DNA of 34,595 bases from Acetobacteraceae bacterium (GCA_019750465.1 JAIEOP010000501.1:1-34595), one strand, 5' to 3'; numbered from the stretch's first letter, positions 7,321 to 16,059 are shown. Numbers and translations are program-made. The notes: a model not told the origin generated them from the letters alone.

Positions 7321-10300
7321 ATGAATCGCATCGCTCCCCTGGATGCCGGCCTGACGGGTGCCGCCGCCGACCCGGGCGGGCGCGTGCCGGATGGCGGGGA
7401 GGTCGCCGTCCAGGCGCGACGCAGCACGGCGGCGGCGGAGACGCGGTTGCGCCTTGCCGTCGCCACCGCCGCGCTCGGCCTGGTGGAATGGGATATCGCG
7501 CGCGGCCTCCTCAGGCTCGACGCCCGCGCCTCGGCGAACACGGCCGGCATCCTGCCGGCGGGCCGCTGGTTGGCGATGGACGGGCCGGAACGGGCCGCCT
7601 GGCGCGCCGCCATCCACCCCGAGGATCTGCTGCGCCGCGAGGCCATCCAGACGGCGCTGCTCACCGGGCAGGCGGAGGCGCGCGAGGACAGCTACCGCTT
7701 CCTTGCGCCCGGCGATCCGCCGGGCGAGTGGCGCTGGATCGCCAGCACCGCCGCGGTGGAGGAGCGCGACCCGCTGAGCGGACGGCCGCTGCGGCTGCTG
7801 CACGTGACGCGCGACGCCACCGCGCGCCGCCGGGCCGAGGCGCGGCTGCACGCGGCGCTGGCGGAGCTGCAGGGCATCTACGACAGCGCGCCGGTCGGCC
7901 TCTGCGTGCTGGACCGCGACATGCGCTGGACGCGCATCAACGCGCGGCTGGCCGAGATGAACGGCCTGCCGGCCCAGGCGCATCTCGGGCGCAGCGTGCG
8001 CGAGCTGCTGCCGGACCTCGCCGGCGCGGCCGAGGCGCTGCACCGCCGCGTGGTGGAAAGCGGCGAGGCATTGCACGGCATCGAGATCACCGGGGCAACG
8101 CCGGCGCAGCCCGGCGTGACGCGCGTCTGGGAAGAAAGCTGGCTGCCGCTGCGCGACCCCGAGGGCCGCGTCGTCGGCGTGAACGTCGTCGCCGAGGAGG
8201 TGACCGAACGGCGCGCCATCGCCGCGGTGCGCGAGGAGGAAGTCGGCCGGTTCCGCGCCCTGGCGGAGGCCATGCCCGGCATTGCCTGGGAGGCGACGGA
8301 GGAGGGCCGCATCGTCTGGGTCAGCCGGGCCTGGTCGACCTTCACCGGCCGCCCGGAGGCCGGGCCAGGCAGCGCTCCGGACTGCGAGGGGGTGATCCAC
8401 CCCGAGGACCTGCCGCGCAGCCGCGCGACCTGGCGCGCGGCGGTGGCCGCCGGAACCGGCTTCGAGGTCGAGCAGCGCGGGTTGCGCCACGACGGCGCCT
8501 GGCGCTGGTTCCTCTCCCGCGCCACGCCGCAGACGGATGCCGCCGGCCGCGCGCTGCGCTGGCTCGGCGTCTCCACCGAGATCCACGACCTCGTCGCGGC
8601 CCGCGAGGCGCTGGCCCGCGACAACGCCGCGCTGGAGGCGCTGGTGGAGGACCGCACCGCGGCGCTGCGCGACACGGTACGCCGGCTCGAGGCGGAGCAG
8701 CGCCGGCGCGAGGCCGACCAGGCGGCGCTGCTGCAGGCGCAGAAGCTGGAGGCGCTGGGCCAGCTCGTCGGCGGCGTCGCGCACGACTTCAACAACCTTC
8801 TGATGGCGATCTCCGGCAGCTTCCAGATGCTGGAGCGCCGCCTGCCCGCGGAGACCGCGGATGGCCGGTTCTCGGCACGCGACCTGCTGCGCCAGGGCCA
8901 GGACGCGGCAGGGCGCGCCGGCACGCTGGTGCGGCAGATGCTGGGCTTCGCGCGGCGCCAGCCGCTCAGCCCGGCGCCGCTCGACCCGCAGGCGCTGGCC
9001 GAGCCGCTGGCGGCGATGCTGCGGCCCGCGATCGGGCCGCGCGCCGTGCTGGACCTCGCGATCGCCCCCGATGCCGGGCCGGTGCTGGTGGACCGCCAGC
9101 AGCTGGAGGTGGCGCTGCTCAACCTGGCGGTGAATGCGCGCGATGCCATGCCGGAGGGAGGGCACGTCACCCTCGGCATCGCGAACCTGCGCGAGGACGG
9201 GCACGACTGGGTGGCCTTCACGCTGGCCGACACCGGCGCCGGCATGCCGCCCGAGGTGCTGGCCCGCGCGCGGGAGCCCTTCTTCACGACGAAGGGCGTC
9301 GGCAAGGGCACCGGGCTCGGCCTCGCCATGGTGCACGGCTTCGCCGAGCAGTCCGGCGGAACGCTGCGGCTGGACAGCACGCCCGGCCAGGGCACCCGCG
9401 TCACCATCCTGCTGCCGCGGCTGACCGAGGCGGGCGCACTGCTCGCGGGCGCGCGGGGGAACGGGGCGCCGGCGATGCTCGACCGGACGCGGCATGGCGG
9501 CGCGCGCATCCTGCTGGTGGAGGACGACGCGGCGGTGCGCCCGATCACCGCCAGCTTCCTGCGCGACCTCGGCTACCAGGTGGTGGAGGCGCCCGACGCC
9601 GCCGCCGGCTATGCGCTGGCCGTGGCCGACGAGGGCGGCGTCGACCTGATGGTGACCGACGTGATGATGCCCGGCGAGGACGGCATGACGCTGGCCGCCC
9701 GCGTGGCGCGGGAGCGCCCGGACCTGCCCGTGCTGTTCATCACCGGCCATGCCGAGCGGAAGGGCCTGGCACCTGGCGCCGCCGTGCTGGACAAGCCCTT
9801 CACGCAGGAGGCGCTGGCCGGGCGGGTGCTGGAACGGCTCGGCCGCTGCGCGCCGCCGCCCGATGCCGCGGGCAATGCTGCAGGCGGCGCACCGCAAGAC
9901 CCCATCGCCCGGCGCATCCGCGGCGCCGGCGCGCGCAGCCTCTACGCCGCCTGGCGGGAGATCCTTGCGGCCACGGGCGGCACGCGGCTGCCGCCGCCGG
10001 GCATGCTGCTGGGCGAACCCTGGGGCGGCAGGCCGCGCGGGCGCATGCTGCTGGTGGCGGTGGACCACGGCGGCGATCCGCCGGGGCTGCGCCGGATCGC
10101 CGCCGGCCCGGCGCTGGAAGCGGCCATGGGCCGGCCGTTGACCGAGGCCGACCTGTTCTCGGATGCCTGCGACGAGGCCGGCAACCTGCCGGGCGATGTC
10201 GCGGACTCCTACCGGGCCTGCGCCGTGACCGCGCGGCCGGTCTATGACGTCGCCCGCTTCGGCCGGCCGGAGGCGGGGGCGCCGCCGGTGCTGTTCGAGC

Positions 10301-10392
10301 GCCTGCTGCTGCCGTGCAGCGACGCCGGCGGCATGCGTGCAACCCACATCGTCAGCATGGTGTTCATCTCCGATCCGGAGATTGCCGCGTAG
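7321..10392 (+). CDS. Hybrid sensor histidine kinase: three PAS domains, kinase, receiver, C-terminal PAS_5-like domain
   Basis: This 1023-aa protein has no membrane segments. Three PAS/PAC units fill about residues 25-165, 166-300 and 301-425; a coiled coil leads to the kinase core with His488 (GGVAHDFNNLL), the N box (NLAVNARDAMP) and G boxes (DTGAGMP, GKGTGLGLAMVHG). A receiver domain starts near 730 (RILLVEDD) with phospho-acceptor Asp780 (VTDVMMPG) and the conserved Lys (LDKPF). About 150 further residues follow, ending near LFERLLLPCSDAGG, resembling the PAS_5 family of alphaproteobacteria. I chose ATG 7321; an upstream in-frame TTG (7246) and GTG (7252) are possible. No output regulator is adjacent, so targets are unknown. 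Confidence 0.9.
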   Translation: MNRIAPLDAGLTGAAADPGGRVPDGGEVAVQARRSTAAAETRLRLAVATAALGLVEWDIARGLLRLDARASANTAGILPAGRWLAMDGPERAAWRAAIHPEDLLRREAIQTALLTGQAEAREDSYRFLAPGDPPGEWRWIASTAAVEERDPLSGRPLRLLHVTRDATARRRAEARLHAALAELQGIYDSAPVGLCVLDRDMRWTRINARLAEMNGLPAQAHLGRSVRELLPDLAGAAEALHRRVVESGEALHGIEITGATPAQPGVTRVWEESWLPLRDPEGRVVGVNVVAEEVTERRAIAAVREEEVGRFRALAEAMPGIAWEATEEGRIVWVSRAWSTFTGRPEAGPGSAPDCEGVIHPEDLPRSRATWRAAVAAGTGFEVEQRGLRHDGAWRWFLSRATPQTDAAGRALRWLGVSTEIHDLVAAREALARDNAALEALVEDRTAALRDTVRRLEAEQRRREADQAALLQAQKLEALGQLVGGVAHDFNNLLMAISGSFQMLERRLPAETADGRFSARDLLRQGQDAAGRAGTLVRQMLGFARRQPLSPAPLDPQALAEPLAAMLRPAIGPRAVLDLAIAPDAGPVLVDRQQLEVALLNLAVNARDAMPEGGHVTLGIANLREDGHDWVAFTLADTGAGMPPEVLARAREPFFTTKGVGKGTGLGLAMVHGFAEQSGGTLRLDSTPGQGTRVTILLPRLTEAGALLAGARGNGAPAMLDRTRHGGARILLVEDDAAVRPITASFLRDLGYQVVEAPDAAAGYALAVADEGGVDLMVTDVMMPGEDGMTLAARVARERPDLPVLFITGHAERKGLAPGAAVLDKPFTQEALAGRVLERLGRCAPPPDAAGNAAGGAPQDPIARRIRGAGARSLYAAWREILAATGGTRLPPPGMLLGEPWGGRPRGRMLLVAVDHGGDPPGLRRIAAGPALEAAMGRPLTEADLFSDACDEAGNLPGDVADSYRACAVTARPVYDVARFGRPEAGAPPVLFERLLLPCSDAGGMRATHIVSMVFISDPEIAA

Positions 10393-10431
10393 GGATTGCG
10401 CCGCGACCAGGATGCCGGCCCTCCAGGACGC

Positions 10432-10457
10432 CCCCGATCCGGCGCGCAGGATCGGGG
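10432..10457. terminator. Hairpin between convergent genes (likely bidirectional terminator)
   Basis: CCCCGATCC and GGATCGGGG form a perfect 9-bp stem around an 8-base loop. It lies 40 bases after the hybrid kinase stop and downstream of the converging methyltransferase gene. No T-run is present, so strength is uncertain. Confidence 0.55.
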
Positions 10458-10584
10458 CGTTGCCGGCCGAGACGCCGGGCCGCCTGAGCTTCGGCGCCAT
10501 GCGCCCGCGCCCGGCCGGACGCGCCGCCTTCGCGCGGCGGAGGGTCGGCGGCGCGGCTGGCGCGACGAGCGGGCTGCGTTCGCG

Positions 10585-11376
10585 CTACCCCCGGACCAGC
10601 AGCCCCTGCAGCGCATCCGGCGTCGCGAGGTCGATCCAGGCCGCCGGCGCGGGCGCGGCCGACCGCGCCGCGTCATCGGCGAAGGCGTGGTAGATGCCGC
10701 GCCGCCGCAGCGGATAGGGGCCGCCCGGGCCGGCCATCGGGTGGTCCTGGTAGAACACGCGGGCGAAGCCGGCGCTGCGCAGCAGGCCGCACATCAGCGC
10801 CCGGTTCGGACCCCACCAATTCGTCGGGTCGTTGTCCAGCTCGGCGCCGGGATAGAAGATCATCGCCGGGCGGCGCAGCCAGAGCGCGTCCTGGTGCGTC
10901 TCGATGACCAGCACCAGGCGCGTGATCCGCCGCAGCGCCTGGATGGCGCGGATCGGGTCGATCAGGTGGTAGAACACGCCGAGGAACAGCGTGACGTCGA
11001 AGCTGCCGGTCGGCGCCGTATCCAGCTCCGTCGGGTCCAGTTCCAGCGTTTCCACGTCGAGGCCAAGTTCGCCGCGCGCCAGCTCCAGCGTCTCCCGCCC
11101 GCGATAGGCGGGGTGGCGCCAGGTGAAGCTGTCGGTCGCCAGCACCCGGGCCGCGCCGCGCCGCTTCGCCGCGAAGCTGAAGAAGCCGTTCCAGGCCCCG
11201 ACATCCAGCACGCTGCGCCCGGCCAGATCGAGCGGGCCGAGGATGGCGTTCGCCTCCGCCGCCAGCAGCGCCTCGGATTTCGCGCCGGGCGTAACGATGC
11301 CGGTGCGCAGCGCCATGCTGTGGAACCAGGCGGTGCGGGCGATCGCGTCGCGCAGCGCGGCGTCGTCGAGAGACAA
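10585..11376 (-). CDS. Class I SAM-dependent methyltransferase, CmoB-like
   Basis: This 263-aa enzyme has the Rossmann SAM-binding motif VLDVGAWNGFFS at residues 56-67, an acidic end of strand 2 (ATDSFTW) and a motif-II-like VTLFLGVFYHL. The preceding WFHSMALRTGIVTPG resembles the N-terminal signature of the tRNA uridine-modifying CmoB family, but the protein is shorter than CmoB and probably has another, unknown acceptor. The start is TTG at 11376, since an in-frame stop (that of the upstream gene) lies nine bases earlier and the next Met is too far in. GGAG overlaps the end of the upstream receptor gene; the 6-base gap indicates a two-gene operon. Confidence 0.85.
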   Translation of the reverse strand: MSLDDAALRDAIARTAWFHSMALRTGIVTPGAKSEALLAAEANAILGPLDLAGRSVLDVGAWNGFFSFAAKRRGAARVLATDSFTWRHPAYRGRETLELARGELGLDVETLELDPTELDTAPTGSFDVTLFLGVFYHLIDPIRAIQALRRITRLVLVIETHQDALWLRRPAMIFYPGAELDNDPTNWWGPNRALMCGLLRSAGFARVFYQDHPMAGPGGPYPLRRRGIYHAFADDAARSAAPAPAAWIDLATPDALQGLLVRG

Positions 11377-11382
11377 GGGCGC

Positions 11383-12375
11383 CTACTCCAGCCTGGCGCC
11401 GACCTCGCGCACGAGCGCCGTCCAGCGCCCGCGGTCCTCGGTCCAGAAGCGGTCCATGTCCTCCGGCGTGCCGGGCATGGCGGTGTGCGCGCCGGCGGCG
11501 AAGCGCGCCCTGGCGTCGGGCAGCGCCAGCCAGGCATTGGTCGCGGCGTTGACCTTCCCGATGATCGGCCGCGGCGTGCCGGTGGGCGCCCAGAGGCCGA
11601 ACCACACCTCCTCCAGCAGGCCGGGATAGCCGACCTCCGCCAGGGTCGGGATCTCCGGCATGAGCGGCGAGCGTTCCGGCCCGGTCAGGGCCAGGCCGCG
11701 CACCCGTCCGCTGCGCAGCAGCTCGGCGGAATTGCCGATGCTGTCGAACACCCAGTCGGACTCCCCGGCGGTGATCGCCACCATGGCCGGCGCGGCGCCG
11801 CGATAGGGCACGTGCACGGCCGGGAAATCCGCCATCTGGCGGAAGCGCTCCGCCGTCAGGTGGCCGACGCTGCCGATGCCGACGCTGGCCATCGAGGTGC
11901 CGCGCGGCTGCGTGCGTGCCCAGGCGACGAACTCCGCCGTGGTGCGCGCGGGCACGCGGTTGGCGACGATGAGGATCATGCCGTAGCGGAACAGCGGCGC
12001 GACGGAGACGAAGTCGCGCACCGGATCGAAGGAGAGCCCGCGCAGCATGAGCGGCGCCACCACATGCGCGGTGTTCGAGGCGGAGAGGAAGGTCCAGCCA
12101 TCCGCCGACTGCTGCGCGGCATGGCCGACGGCGATGGAGCCGGTGGCGCCGATGCGGTTCTCCACCACGAAGGTGCCGCCGAAGCTCCGCGCATAGTGCT
12201 CGGCCATCAGCCGCGTGTAGGTGTCGCCCGGATGGCCGAGCGTGGAGGGGGTGATCAGGCGGACCGGGCGCGTGCCGGGCCAGGCGGGGGTCTGGGCGAG
12301 GACCGGGCGCGGCAGCGCCAGCAAGCCGCCGCCGGCGAGGATCACCGCGCGGCGGGCGGGGCGCGGAGCATGCAT
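11383..12375 (-). CDS. TTT (Bug-family) periplasmic substrate-binding protein
   Basis: This is a 330-aa exported protein with a signal peptide (RPARRAVILAGGGLLALPRP, mature start near AQTPAWPG). Bug-family features are the loop GHPGDTYTRLMAEHYA, VVENRIGATGSIAVGHAAQQSADGW, HVPYRGAAPAMVAITAGE and the C-terminal WFGLWAPTGTP region. It resembles the receptor at 3506-4480 only at family level. Ligand and membrane partner are unknown; no TctAB genes are nearby. ATG 12375 has GGAGG eight bases upstream. It is the first gene of a pair with the CmoB-like methyltransferase, an uncommon companion for such a receptor. Confidence 0.92.
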   Translation of the reverse strand: MHAPRPARRAVILAGGGLLALPRPVLAQTPAWPGTRPVRLITPSTLGHPGDTYTRLMAEHYARSFGGTFVVENRIGATGSIAVGHAAQQSADGWTFLSASNTAHVVAPLMLRGLSFDPVRDFVSVAPLFRYGMILIVANRVPARTTAEFVAWARTQPRGTSMASVGIGSVGHLTAERFRQMADFPAVHVPYRGAAPAMVAITAGESDWVFDSIGNSAELLRSGRVRGLALTGPERSPLMPEIPTLAEVGYPGLLEEVWFGLWAPTGTPRPIIGKVNAATNAWLALPDARARFAAGAHTAMPGTPEDMDRFWTEDRGRWTALVREVGARLE

Positions 12376-12475
12376 GCCTGGATCCTCCCGCGGCGGCGTC
12401 TCGGGGCGCCGCCCGATGGGAAGGCTATGCAGGGGCGGGGCGGCGGTCAACAAATCTGCCGGGACGTCCGGCGGT

Positions 12476-12505
12476 GGCGGGCCGGCGCGATGCCACCGGC
12501 CCGCC
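12476..12505 (-). terminator. Hairpin terminator candidate after the first RTX gene
   Basis: GGCGGGCCGG and CCGGCCCGCC form a perfect 10-bp stem with a 10-base loop, nine bases past the stop codon of the minus-strand RTX gene. No U-tract follows. Confidence 0.55.
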
Positions 12506-12514
12506 TGGCCCTGA

Positions 12515-13090
12515 TCAGCCGAAGATGAAGTGCGAGGAGTCCAGTTCGGCGGCGGACACCCCGAGCAGCGTCACCTGCTGGGTCCTGCCGCCGACATCCC
12601 ACTGCACGACGGCGTCGCCGCCGGCGTTGTCGAAGATGGTGAGGTCGCCGAAGTCATCGACGCCGGCGGCGATGATCTGGATGACGTCGTCATCGTCGTC
12701 GTCATCGCTCAGCGCCGAGAAGGAAAAGCGGTCGCCGCGATCATCGTCGTCGCGGTCGTCCCGGCGGTCGTCCCGGCGGTCATCCCGGTCATCGCGGCGA
12801 TCATCGCGGCGATCGTCACGGTCGTCCCAGCGGTCATCACGATCGTCGTCGCCGTCGTCGTCATCATCGACCTCGAAGTCGGTGATGATGTCCCTGCCGG
12901 ACTTGCCGACGAAGCGGAACACGTCCTCGTCTTCGCCGCCGGTCAGCACGTCGCGTCCGCGGCCGCCGTCAAGCGTGTCGTCGTCATCCCTGCCGCGCAG
13001 CGTGTCGGCGCCCTTCAAGCCTTCGATCAGGTCATCGTCGTCGGTGCCGACGAGCAGATCGTTGCCATTGGTACCGATTATGACAGACAT
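12515..13090 (-). CDS. RTX-type calcium-binding protein with Asp/Arg-rich repeat insert
   Basis: This 191-aa protein starts with RTX nonapeptide repeats (GTNGNDLLVGTDDDDLI, GRDDDDTLDGGRGRDVLTGG; residues 6-53), which fold into a Ca2+-binding beta roll. DVFRFVGKSGRDIITDF follows, a common RTX exit motif. Residues about 73-120 are almost only Asp and Arg (DDRRDDRRDDRDD pattern). Then comes a C-terminal domain (GVDDFGDLTIFDN to the final HFIFG) that is closely similar to the end of the neighbouring RTX protein and is probably the type I secretion target region. There is no N-terminal signal peptide, as expected for type I export; no exporter is in the window. ATG 13090 has GGAGG eight bases upstream. 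Confidence 0.85.
   Translation of the reverse strand: MSVIIGTNGNDLLVGTDDDDLIEGLKGADTLRGRDDDDTLDGGRGRDVLTGGEDEDVFRFVGKSGRDIITDFEVDDDDDGDDDRDDRWDDRDDRRDDRRDDRDDRRDDRRDDRDDDDRGDRFSFSALSDDDDDDDVIQIIAAGVDDFGDLTIFDNAGGDAVVQWDVGGRTQQVTLLGVSAAELDSSHFIFG
12731..12874 (-). repeat. Degenerate tandem repeat encoding Asp/Arg-rich segment
   Basis: The stretch consists of GTCGTC/GTCATC and CGGCG/CGATC units in irregular 9-12 base periods, encoding DDR and DDRR blocks within the RTX protein. Variation falls largely in synonymous Asp and Arg codons, so the repeat is not a recent expansion only. Confidence 0.8.
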
Positions 13091-13323
13091 CGCTGGTCCT
13101 CCGTCTTGGATGCAGCCGGGATTGGCCGCTCCGACGTAGCTAACGATGCGGCACGCCTTTTCATCCCGAGGCATGGTTACACGAGGATGAAGATGCCGTG
13201 GCGAAGGACGCAGGACAGACACTTGCCCGAGCGTGGCGCATCACGTGCCGAGCACGCGAATAGCCGCGGGGCTCAAGTGAATCCCCGCGGTATCGGCGCA
13301 GGATGTGCAACGTGATGGGTGCC

Positions 13324-13355
13324 GCGCAGGAATGCCCCTGCGGGCACTCCTGCGC
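13324..13355 (-). terminator. Hairpin terminator candidate after the second RTX gene
   Basis: GCGCAGGAATGCCC and GGGCACTCCTGCGC pair over 14 positions with a single A-C mismatch (a G-U wobble in minus-strand RNA), loop CTGC. It begins nine bases after the stop codon. No U-run follows. Confidence 0.65.
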
Positions 13356-13363
13356 GCGCGGTC

Positions 13364-14170
13364 TCAGCCGAAGGAGAAGTCGTCCGAGCTGAGTGCGCCG
13401 GCGGAGACGCCGAGCAGCGTGATGGTGGTGAGCATGCCGTCGCTGGTGTAGCGGATCACCGCGTCGCCATTGGCATTGTCGTTGATGGTCAGGTCGCCGA
13501 AATCATCGATGCCGTCGGCGCGGATCTCGAACTTGTCGTTGGTGACCGAGAAGTCGGTGACCGTGTCGCGGCCGCTGTCGGAGACATAGCGGAACACGTC
13601 GTCGCCCTCGCCGCCGGTCAGGCGGTCGTTGCCGCGGCCGCCATCCAGCACGTCGGCGCTGCTGCCGCCGTCCATGCGGTCGTTCCCGTCGCCGCCGGCC
13701 ATGCTGTCGTCGCCGTCGCCGCCGGTCATGGTATCGCGCCCGGCGCCGCCTTCCACGCTGTCGTTGCCGCCCTCGCCGAACAGGCGGTCGTCCCCGTCGT
13801 CGCCCTGCAGCAGGTCGTTGTCCGTGCCGCCATACAGCGAGTCGTTGTCGGCGCCGCCGAGCAGCGTGTCGTTCCCCTGGCCGCCGCGTGCGGTATCGGC
13901 GCCGGCGCCGCCGTCCAGCGTGTCGTTGCCGTCGCCGTCGGTCATGCTGTCGTTGCCCAGGCCGCCGACATGGAGGTCGTTGCCGACGCCGCCCTGGGTG
14001 TTGTCGCCGCCGTCGCCGCCGTTCAGGGTGTCGTTGCCCTCGGCGCCCTGGATGGTGTCGTTGCCACCATTCCCGGACATGGCGTCGTCGCCCTCGAAGC
14101 CGCGGATGAGATCGGCGTCCGCGGTGCCGTTCAGCGTATCGCCAGAGGCGGTGCCGTTGATCGTCGCCAT
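13364..14170 (-). CDS. RTX-type (hemolysin-type) calcium-binding repeat protein
   Basis: This 268-aa protein is dominated by RTX repeats of the GGxGxDxx type through residues about 9-195 (GGDGNDRMDGG, GGRGNDRLTGG), then DVFRYVSDSGRDTVTDF and a C-terminal domain GIDDFGDLTINDN...DDFSFG. The repeats bind Ca2+ outside the cell, and the C-terminal part probably carries the type I secretion signal. There is no catalytic domain, so it is a structural or surface protein rather than a toxin or protease by sequence. ATG 14170 has GGAGAG seven bases upstream. The C-terminus matches that of the gene 270 bases downstream, so the pair arose by duplication. Confidence 0.88.
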   Translation of the reverse strand: MATINGTASGDTLNGTADADLIRGFEGDDAMSGNGGNDTIQGAEGNDTLNGGDGGDNTQGGVGNDLHVGGLGNDSMTDGDGNDTLDGGAGADTARGGQGNDTLLGGADNDSLYGGTDNDLLQGDDGDDRLFGEGGNDSVEGGAGRDTMTGGDGDDSMAGGDGNDRMDGGSSADVLDGGRGNDRLTGGEGDDVFRYVSDSGRDTVTDFSVTNDKFEIRADGIDDFGDLTINDNANGDAVIRYTSDGMLTTITLLGVSAGALSSDDFSFG

Positions 14171-14252
14171 TGGTGGTCTCTCCATGTCCCTGGCCGGTGC
14201 TCGGCCACTGCCCCGATATGGTCCAGTCCCACGAGGCAACCATGTCGCCAGC

Positions 14253-14271
14253 ATGAACCGGAGATGAACCG
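14253..14271. promoter_or_regulatory. Tandem 8-bp direct repeat, candidate OmpR/PhoB-type operator
   Basis: ATGAACCG-GAG-ATGAACCG is an exact 8-base direct repeat with an 11-base period, the spacing at which OmpR/PhoB-family regulators bind their half-sites. It lies between the divergent RTX gene (83 bases from its start) and the kinase gene of the adjacent OmpR-type two-component system. Binding by that regulator is an inference. Confidence 0.45.
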
Positions 14272-14323
14272 CACGCGGCAGAACGGGGGCGACGGAGTGG
14301 TTCAGGAAACGGCAAGCTGGGCA

Positions 14324-14337
14324 TCACGAGATCGTGA
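14324..14337. promoter_or_regulatory. Short inverted repeat upstream of the two-component system
   Basis: TCACGA and TCGTGA flank two bases, 66 bases before the kinase start. It could be an operator or part of a small hairpin; nothing else supports a function. Confidence 0.25.
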
Positions 14338-14402
14338 CAGTGGAGGGTTGCCGCGCGGCGTGGCATGTATCCCGGCTCCCGCGCCTCGGCAGGACCCGCC
14401 CG

Positions 14403-16059
14403 ATGTATCGCACGCTGCTGGTGTCCTGCTTCTGCGGATTGCTCGCCCTGGCATCGCTCGCCGCCGGCGTTGCCTGGTGGGGCGCGGAGCAGTCGCGCTG
14501 GCAGCTCGAGCGGACGCGCCTGGCGAACGACGTGGTGCAGCATTACCTGCGCCTCCGGGCCGACATCTATTCCGCCTTCACCCGGATGGCGGAGGCCGTG
14601 GAGCACCCCGCCCGCGTCACCGAGGTGCGCGAGGCGGAGGAGCGGCGCCGCATCCTCGAATCCCTCGATCGGGTGCGCCAGGGCATCAGGCGGGAGGTCG
14701 CCTTCCTCGGGCCCGGCAATGACGAACCCTCGGAGCTTGTCCGGCTGGGCGAGATCGAGCACGGCCTGCTCTACGTGTTCGGGCAGTTCCGCCAGGCCAA
14801 GGCGCTGATCGCCATGGGCCGCGCGGCCGAGGCCGAGGGCGTGCTGGATCGCGCGCTGCGCGAAGCCGTGGGCAACGGCTTCCGCAGCCTGGTGGACGCG
14901 GGCGTACAGGAGGAGGAAGAGGAGGCAGCGGAAGCCCAGGCCAGCGCCGATCGGGCGCTCGCCCTCGTCGCCGCCCTGTCCAGGATCAGCGCCGCCGCCG
15001 TGATCCTGCTCGGCGTCGGCGGCCTGGCGCTGCTGCTGCGCCGCCTGCAGGCGCCGCTGCGCGAGCTGGAGTCGGCCCGCAGGCGGTGCGCGCCGGCGAT
15101 TTCGCCCGCCGCGCCGATGTCGGTCGCGGCGGGCATGAATTCGCGCGCGTCGCCGCGAGCTTCAACGCCATGGTGCGCGAGGTGGCCGCGGGCCGTGCCA
15201 CGCTGGAGGAAGCGCGCCGCGGGCTGGAGGCGGCGGTGGCGGCGCGCACCGCGGAACTCGCCGAAGCCAACGCCGCGCTGCAGCAGTCTGACCAGGCGCG
15301 GCGCCGCTTCCTCGCCGACATCTCGCATGAGCTGCGCACGCCACTGACCGTGATCCGCGGCGAGGCCGAGATCACCCTGCGCGGCAGCGAGCGCGACGCC
15401 GCCGAATACCGTGCGGCGCTCTCGCGCATCGCCGAGCAGTCGGCGCACACCGCGCGCCTGGTGGACGACCTGCTGTTCCTGGCACGCGCGCAGGCCGGCA
15501 CGCCGCGGCTGCGCCTGGGGGCGGTCTCGCTGGACGGCCTGGCGCGCAGGGTGGTGGAGGAGGTCGGGTCCGCCGCGGCGGCCGCGAAGCTCCGGCTCGT
15601 TGTGACAGGCCCGCCGGTCGAAGCCGCGGTCGAGGGCGATGCCGGGCGGTTGCGCCAGGTGGTGATGATCCTGCTGGACAACGCCATCCGCTATTCGCGC
15701 CCGGGCGGCGCGGTGGAGCTGTTGCTGCTTCCTGGGCCGGGCCAGGTGGTGCTGCGCGTCGCCGATCATGGCATCGGCATCGATCCCGAGGACCTGCCGC
15801 ATGTCTTCGACCGCTTCTACCGCGGCAGCCTCGCGCAGGAGCATGTGGACGAGGGCAGCGGCCTCGGCCTGCCGCTCGCGCGCGCGATCGTCGAAGCGCA
15901 TGCCGGGCGCATCGCCATCGAGAGCCGGCCCGGCGAGGGCACCGCCGTCAGCATCTCCCTGCCGCTCGCCGCGCGGGCCCGGCGGGTGGACGTGCCGCCG
16001 GCCGAGACCGTGCGGCCCGCGCCGCGCGGTGCCGCCGACGCCGCGCGGGGGCGCGCCTG

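Noticed and set aside
7129-10500. 1123-codon open frame antisense to the hybrid histidine kinase
   Set aside because: The translation is Arg/His/Ala/Gln-rich with no domain, a typical antisense shadow of a G+C-rich gene; the plus strand carries a complete hybrid kinase.
13319-14722. 467-codon plus-strand frame with Val/Ala repeats (VVAVAAGHAVV-like)
   Set aside because: It is the antisense reading of the RTX repeats; its periodicity mirrors the nonapeptide repeat on the real strand.
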